Assembly: GCA_036796255.1 (NCBI GenBank)
Contig: DAIRDH010000081.1
Coordinates: forward strand, 1 to 11,507
Length of the DNA: 11,507 nt
DNA from: T3Sed10-241 sp036796255
GTDB taxonomy: Bacteria > Bacteroidota > Bacteroidia > Flavobacteriales_D > Cryomorphaceae
Reading direction: 5' to 3'
The position numbers and the translations under genes were made by a program. Every line of letters starts with the position of its first letter. Position 1 is the first letter of the stretch. The notes beneath the pieces are model-generated. The model was not told where the DNA came from and searched no databases. It saw nothing but the letters and a program-made list of their open reading frames with translations. This document shows positions 7,733-11,507 of this stretch, piece after piece.

Positions 7733-8566
7733 ATGTCACCAAGACCAAGCAACCCAACCAAAATTACACTCGACGATCTGCAACCAGGAGATTTATTGCT
7801 CTCCGGGGGCTCTGACCTTATTGATAGAATCATCAATATCGTGGACAGGGGCATCTATTCGCACACCACTTTTTATTACGGTAAAATAGATGGACAGCAT
7901 ATGGTGGTGGAAGCCACTGAACAAGGAATCATGTATCACACACCCGACTCCGATATGGAAATCCAAAACCTGGTGGATGCATACCGCTATGTATCACCCG
8001 ACGGGCATCGCTTCGGAGACCCTGGCTGGGACGTGCAGCCCGTTCTTGATCAAGCTATGAGTTATGTAGGCGCCAAGTACGCCTACAGCGAGTTGATTTT
8101 GGGGGCACTCGTAATCATTGCTGCTGAAGTGCCAAAGGAAGAGAGCGTCAGTGAACTTGTCCGTATATCTTTGAATTTGCTTGAACATGAATTGGAGCTT
8201 TGGCTGAATGCCCATGCGGATAAAACACCGATGACCTGCGTGCAAGTGGCCACATCGGCGTATTGGCAAGCTGTGAGTACCCCGCCCAACAAATATGGGC
8301 TGCAGGTGGTAATCGACGATTCAAGGCAAACTACAGGCAGCAGCGCGGAGATGAAAGAATACTTGGCCTTGCGAAACAGGCTCAAGCAGAAGCTTGATTC
8401 CAAATGGCCCGGATGGGTGTATCAGTCACGCAAAGAGAGTGGCGGCTTAACGCTAATTGCTGGTTCTGAAATGCTACCACTGGGTTCTTGCACACCACGC
8501 GACCTGGAGTTCAGTCCGACTTTAGAATACGTAGGCTGCTTAAAAGACACGCGGAACAACCCGTGA
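7733..8566 (+). CDS. Permuted NlpC/P60 (YiiX-like) papain-fold protein
   Basis: 277-residue protein resembling circularly permuted NlpC/P60 (YiiX/LRAT-like) cysteine hydrolases. The early motif LQPGDLLLSGG (16-26) followed by Ser43-His44-Thr45 and a hydrophobic strand ending in Glu60 (VVEAT) gives the His and a polar partner. The presumed nucleophile Cys169 lies in TPMTCVQVATSAYW, after the His as expected for the permuted order. Relatives act on amide or ester bonds in peptidoglycan or lipids; the substrate here is unknown. The C-terminal part (about 185-277) is unfamiliar. No signal peptide is evident from ATG 7733. The frame is open upstream to 7613, but that extension looks non-coding, so 7733 was preferred. 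Its stop lies 7 bp from the end of the convergent broken kinase. Confidence 0.72.
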   Translation: MSPRPSNPTKITLDDLQPGDLLLSGGSDLIDRIINIVDRGIYSHTTFYYGKIDGQHMVVEATEQGIMYHTPDSDMEIQNLVDAYRYVSPDGHRFGDPGWDVQPVLDQAMSYVGAKYAYSELILGALVIIAAEVPKEESVSELVRISLNLLEHELELWLNAHADKTPMTCVQVATSAYWQAVSTPPNKYGLQVVIDDSRQTTGSSAEMKEYLALRNRLKQKLDSKWPGWVYQSRKESGGLTLIAGSEMLPLGSCTPRDLEFSPTLEYVGCLKDTRNNP

Positions 8567-8573
8567 GGAGCAC

Positions 8574-8783
8574 TTATTGTGCAGGCAGAAGTACAGAGAG
8601 GGAAGTGCCTTCTTCGCCAGTATTTGCCACACGCAATTCACCCCCATGCGCCTTCACAATATCATAGCTCAAACTCAATCCCAAGCCCGTGCCCTGCCCT
8701 GTTGGCTTGGTGGTGAAGAAGGGTTGAAAGATTTTGGATTTGATGGAGTCGGGGATGCCGGGGCCGTTGTCGGAGACGGTTAT
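8574..8783 (-). pseudogene. Severed C-terminal ATPase part of the 7TM-DISM kinase
   Basis: In the same frame as the 7TM-DISM kinase, straight after its TGA, 69 sense codons continue to a TAA at 8574-8576. They encode the missing end of the HATPase domain: ITVSDNGPGIPD, then FQPFFTTKPTGQ, GTGLGLSLSYDIVKAHGG and a final strand ending LLPAQ. G1, F and G2 boxes are all intact and no other stop or frameshift is visible. There is no obvious start for separate translation. So this is either a recently severed 3' end, a product of stop readthrough, or a base-call error at 8784-8786. Confidence 0.85.
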
Positions 8784-10715
8784 TCAAATTGCCCCCGCAC
8801 TTCCCCCGACCCCTGAAGTGGGGACGGCGCGCGTTCTCACAATTACCGTGGGATTTTCGACAACTTCAATAGCACAAGCCTGAAAAGCGTTGTTGATTAG
8901 ATTTAACAATACCCTTCCGATATCCTGCGGCACCACATTCACTTTTGGTAAATTCGGATCGAAATCTGTTTTGAAATCGGCGTTGAATGACTTATCCTTG
9001 GCGCGCAAGCCGTGGTAAGAGAGTTTTAGATATTCTTCTGCAAGTGCGTTAATGTCGGTGAATTCTTTTTCGCCTTTGCCTGCGCGACTATGGGCGAGCA
9101 TGCCTTTCACGATGGCGTCGGCGCGCTTGCCGTGGTGGGTTATTTTTTCGAGGTTTTGTTTTATATCGGTTGAGATGGCCTTTGCTTCTTCGATATCGCC
9201 TTTTTCCAGCTCTTCCTGCATCTCGTCGATCAGCTCGTTGCTCACTTCAGAGAAATTGTTGACGAAGTTGAGTGGGTTTTGGATCTCGTGGGCGATACCG
9301 GCTGTGAGTTCACCGAGTGAGGCCATTTTCTCGGATTGGATGAGCTGGGCCTGGGTGGATTTAAGGTTTTCCAAAGAGTCTTTGAGCTCGCGGGTACGTT
9401 CATTCACCTGTTTTTCGAGCAAGGTATTTTGGTTGGCCAGGATTTCGCGTTTTTCTTCGGTGACCTGCAGCCGCTTTTGGCTTTCAATGCGCACCGCCGT
9501 CAATGTTTCTTTGAATCTCACAGAAATATAGGCAAGGTAAAATAAAGGGGGACTTAGAATATGCAGCGAAAGCAGGAGTTTGTCGTATTCGTTGTACAGG
9601 TCGAGCGAATAAGCGTGCAGAATGATTTGTACAATTATGGCAGCCGTCGGCACGACCACTGCTGCTACAATGGCCCATTTAGCGCCCCTGATTTCATGGA
9701 GATGGGCGTAAAGCTTGCGTCCAAAGTGCAAGAGCATGACGGCAAAAGCTACGGCAAATGGTTGAGAGATGGAAAAAATATGTGCCGGGATATTTGCGAT
9801 AAGCAGTATGACCAGCAGTGCCCACGAGAGCTTTGATATTTTTTGCGTAAGCACCCACTCCAGAATGAAGAGCCCAAAAAGGGTCATGATGGCCTGAAAC
9901 GTGATGAAAAGTATGAATCTGACTTTCTCAAGGGAATAAGGCATCTCGTAAAAAGTATTTCCGAAAATTGCCACGGTTCCGAGCAGCACCACCGTGGTGT
10001 ACCATGCGATGATTCGAAATAAGGTTTGATCAGGATTGAGGTAAACCAAAAACCAATAGAGGAAAAACAAGAGAAAGGATACCGCCAGGCAGAGGGTGAC
10101 GTAAACGTGGGTTTGTTTATGGTCACGGGTCACCCAGTCCACATATTCGGGCCCCGTGAGGTTGAGAAGGGGTTCAAGATTTTTAGGCTTCAGCCTGATT
10201 TCACGCTGGGTGAAGGTGGTTTCGTAATCCACAAAATGCACGGCGATGGTGTACTCCCGTCCAGGAGAAAGTTCAACTGGAACGGGATATTTGAGGATGG
10301 GGTTGAATGCCTTGTAGGGATTTCCCGAATTTCCAAAACGGTGAAAAAGCTCGCCATTGATATAAACTTCGGTTGAGGCCCAGAGCTGACGTCCGATCGC
10401 CAAGTCCATTCCTTCAAAGCTTTGATCCAACTTGATTTTAATCCGAAACCAACCTTCAATGCGACCTGAGACATCTTCCAATTCGGGACTGATTTGGGTC
10501 GGGTTGAAGGACTTCCAATCCGATACATCCAAATTCGGATTGGCCCAATCCCGGTCGTGTCCTTGCCTAAATACCCAACCATCAAGGGGCGCTAAGAAGA
10601 TGCGCTGATGCGGTTGGAACATATCGGTTGAGAGCGTCACAACTTCCTGTTGTGCCGACAGGTTGGCGCTGATGAGCACTATGGCCAAAACAATCAGAAG
10701 GTATCTGAGACTCAT
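8784..10715 (-). CDS. 7TM-DISM histidine kinase, truncated by in-frame TGA
   Basis: 643 residues up to the TGA at 8784-8786; reading through it would give about 713. Signal peptide 1-21 (cut after NLSA). A periplasmic beta-rich domain (about 38-178) with DGWVFRQG, a Trp-rich front and a WFR strand fits the carbohydrate-binding-like jelly roll of 7TMR-DISM receptors. Seven TM segments follow (about 204-226, 233-252, 266-289, 296-314, 318-332, 346-368, 380-398), then a coiled coil (about 405-460), HisKA with His476 in TAGIAHEIQNP, and the start of the ATPase with N-box Asn608/Asn609. The frame stops before DNGPGI, so the product as read lacks the ATP lid and cannot be a normal kinase. Its start overlaps the preceding kinase by 4 bp (ATGA), implying translational coupling. 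A GC-rich hairpin element lies just before the stop. Confidence 0.85.
   Translation of the reverse strand: MSLRYLLIVLAIVLISANLSAQQEVVTLSTDMFQPHQRIFLAPLDGWVFRQGHDRDWANPNLDVSDWKSFNPTQISPELEDVSGRIEGWFRIKIKLDQSFEGMDLAIGRQLWASTEVYINGELFHRFGNSGNPYKAFNPILKYPVPVELSPGREYTIAVHFVDYETTFTQREIRLKPKNLEPLLNLTGPEYVDWVTRDHKQTHVYVTLCLAVSFLLFFLYWFLVYLNPDQTLFRIIAWYTTVVLLGTVAIFGNTFYEMPYSLEKVRFILFITFQAIMTLFGLFILEWVLTQKISKLSWALLVILLIANIPAHIFSISQPFAVAFAVMLLHFGRKLYAHLHEIRGAKWAIVAAVVVPTAAIIVQIILHAYSLDLYNEYDKLLLSLHILSPPLFYLAYISVRFKETLTAVRIESQKRLQVTEEKREILANQNTLLEKQVNERTRELKDSLENLKSTQAQLIQSEKMASLGELTAGIAHEIQNPLNFVNNFSEVSNELIDEMQEELEKGDIEEAKAISTDIKQNLEKITHHGKRADAIVKGMLAHSRAGKGEKEFTDINALAEEYLKLSYHGLRAKDKSFNADFKTDFDPNLPKVNVVPQDIGRVLLNLINNAFQACAIEVVENPTVIVRTRAVPTSGVGGSAGAI
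8794..8823. repeat. GC-rich imperfect hairpin element in kinase gene
   Basis: CACTTC (8798-8803) pairs with GAAGTG (8815-8820), and CCC (8794-8796) pairs with GGG (8821-8823) across a bulged G, around a C-rich loop. On the coding strand it gives a glycine-rich stretch, PTSGVGGSAG, unlike its paralogues. It lies in frame at the same structural position as the palindrome of the six-TM kinase and only two codons before the TGA. It resembles C/G-run dispersed repeats I have seen in Bacteroidota, but I cannot name the family. Confidence 0.6.
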
Positions 10716-11507
10716 AGTCCCTTTTTTGGTAGGTGAATCGAAAAAGTTGTGCCTTTTCCCTGACTTGAATCGATGGCAATCTCTCCTCCGTGCGCCTTGA
10801 TGATGTCATTGGTGATGCTCAGCCCCAATCCCGTTCCTTCAGTACCTTTTTTGGTGGTAAAAAACGGTTGGAGTATTTTGTCTTTGATTTCGTCGGGGAT
10901 GCCAGGGCCATTGTCGGCGATAGAGATTTCGACGGTTTCTTTGTTGCTTTTGGTATGAACCATTAGTTTAGGCTTGTAAGGGAGAAGACCTGACAGGTTT
11001 TGAAAACCTGACAGGTCTTGATGCGACCCAACCTTTTCTTTTTCACGCATGGCACTTCGACTGCGTTCAGCACAGGCATCGAAAGCGTTGTTGCACAGAT
11101 TCAGCACCACCCGGCTAATGTCTTCTCCGATGAGATTCACCTTGCCGAGACTTGCGTCCAGGTCAAGCTGAATGTCCACATCGATGGGATTTTTTCCTGC
11201 CCGCATGCCGTGAAAAGCCAGGTTGACGTATTCTTTTATGAGTGCGTTCAGGTCGGTGGGTTCCGGCTTGCCGGATCCGCCGCGGGAGTGCTGGAGCATG
11301 GACGAAACGATGCTATTGGCGCGGGTGCCATGCTGGTGGATTTTGCTGAGGTTTGATTGGACATCGGAAAGGATGTCCTTGATGTCGTCCAGCTTATCAT
11401 CATCTTGAGACGCGATAAATCCCGGAGACGCGATAAATCGCGTCTGTACGGAGGCGAGCTCTTCGAGCGCTTCATCGATGAGCTCAAGGGATACCTCGGA
11501 AAAATTG
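10712..11507 (-). CDS. Histidine kinase, partial, with three in-frame repeat inserts
   Basis: C-terminal 265 codons of a kinase; the start, sensor and phospho-His lie beyond the right edge. The visible part begins NFSEVSLELIDE, just after the HisKA histidine region, and continues through NLSKIHQHGTR and MLQHSRGGSG to the ATPase domain with NLCNNAFDA, DNGPGIP, QPFFTTKKG and GTGLGLSIT, all intact. Its closest relative in the window is the NTF2-like kinase. Relative to that protein it carries extra segments: VQTRFIASPGFIAS in the helical hairpin loop, CAERSRSA directly between AFDA and MREK, and DLSGFQNLSGL a little further on. Each coincides with a palindromic or dispersed repeat. The stop overlaps the start of the 7TM-DISM kinase by 4 bp. 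A Met in the MLQHSRGG block is internal, not the true start. Confidence 0.9.
   Translation of the reverse strand, partial: NFSEVSLELIDEALEELASVQTRFIASPGFIASQDDDKLDDIKDILSDVQSNLSKIHQHGTRANSIVSSMLQHSRGGSGKPEPTDLNALIKEYVNLAFHGMRAGKNPIDVDIQLDLDASLGKVNLIGEDISRVVLNLCNNAFDACAERSRSAMREKEKVGSHQDLSGFQNLSGLLPYKPKLMVHTKSNKETVEISIADNGPGIPDEIKDKILQPFFTTKKGTEGTGLGLSITNDIIKAHGGEIAIDSSQGKGTTFSIHLPKKGL
10985..11019. repeat. 35-bp inverted repeat in kinase gene
   Basis: Arms AAGACCTGACAGGTTTT (10985-11001) and AAAACCTGACAGGTCTT (11003-11019) flank a single G. Sixteen of 17 positions pair; the one mismatch is A10993 against A11011. Each arm holds the near-palindrome ACCTGACAGGT, so the element also reads as a direct repeat. 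It encodes in frame DLSGFQNLSGL in the variable ATPase loop. I recall similar CCTGACAGG-type repeats scattered in Bacteroidota genomes (memory, not checked). Confidence 0.85.
11052..11076. repeat. Dispersed repeat encoding AERSRS in kinase gene
   Basis: On the coding strand this encodes CAERSRSA, inserted precisely between AFDA and MREK; the paralogue at 4727-6055 reads AFDAMRDK with nothing between. The ends can pair weakly as RNA (GTGCT with AGTGC, two wobbles). The ACTTCGACTGCG core matches a repeat type I recall as common in Bacteroidota, which gives AERSRS-like peptides in many unrelated proteins (memory, not checked). Confidence 0.65.
11407..11449. repeat. Palindromic element with 18-bp duplicated unit in kinase gene
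   Basis: GAGACGCGATAAATC occurs at 11407-11421 and again at 11425-11439, an 18-bp spacing that keeps frame and gives FIASPG then FIAS. The second copy is part of a palindrome, AGACGCGAT-AA-ATCGCGTCT at 11426-11445, followed by GTAC. The GTACAGACG end is shared with the palindrome at 6458-6491. The insert VQTRFIASPGFIAS lies in the loop of the dimerisation helical hairpin. It looks like one full element plus a partial second copy. Confidence 0.85.

Noticed and set aside
8784..8786. TGA as selenocysteine or reassigned codon
   Set aside because: Histidine kinases have no selenocysteine at this position, no SECIS-like element was recognised, and other genes here use TGA as a normal stop.
8577..8816. 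79-codon plus-strand open frame
   Set aside because: Antisense mirror of the HATPase motifs; the real coding frame is on the minus strand.
11407..11439. Direct repeats as a possible CRISPR
   Set aside because: Only two 15-bp copies, 3 bp apart, inside a coding sequence and part of a palindromic element.

Overview
The window looks like chromosomal DNA from a member of the Bacteroidota, probably a free-living or marine one. Supporting signs are A-rich gene starts without Shine-Dalgarno sequences, a lipoprotein with an acidic run right after the lipobox Cys, a 7TM-DISM-type histidine kinase, and short dispersed palindromes of kinds I associate with this phylum. This placement is inferred from style, not from a marker gene.

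Layout. Positions 1 to about 1215 hold no gene I can support. Positions 1216-2314 (+) carry a lipoprotein with a lipocalin-like look followed by an outer-membrane beta-barrel protein, probably one operon closed by a strong hairpin at 2375-2400. Positions 2448-3200 (+) encode a membrane methyltransferase of the isoprenylcysteine/phospholipid methyltransferase type. Positions 3297-7592 (-) are a signalling cluster. Read in transcription order, it holds a six-TM histidine kinase, a soluble histidine kinase with an NTF2/SnoaL-like sensor, a stand-alone receiver, and a receiver fused to a class III adenylate cyclase. Positions 7733-8566 (+) encode a permuted NlpC/P60 (YiiX-like) protein. Positions 8574-11507 (-) hold two more histidine kinases that overlap by 4 bp. 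The upstream one runs off the right edge. The downstream one, a 7TM-DISM kinase, is broken by a single in-frame TGA inside its ATPase domain.

How the genes may work together. Four paralogous kinases surround two receivers. The three-gene unit kinase, receiver, receiver-cyclase is the clearest pathway: a cytoplasmic signal read by the NTF2-like domain would set phosphorylation of the receivers and so cAMP production. The other kinases have no receiver of their own in view. Their phosphotransfer domains are very similar (83 of 89 residues identical between two of them), so they may feed the same receivers.

The most striking observation is that three of the four kinases carry short palindromic repeats inside their coding sequence, all keeping the reading frame. 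There are five elements of about four types. Four sit between the N-box helix and the following ATPase strand, and one sits in the loop of the dimerisation helical hairpin. Comparison with the element-free paralogue shows them as extra peptide segments. They resemble in effect the in-frame palindromic elements known from Rickettsia. One of them lies directly before the TGA that splits the 7TM-DISM kinase.
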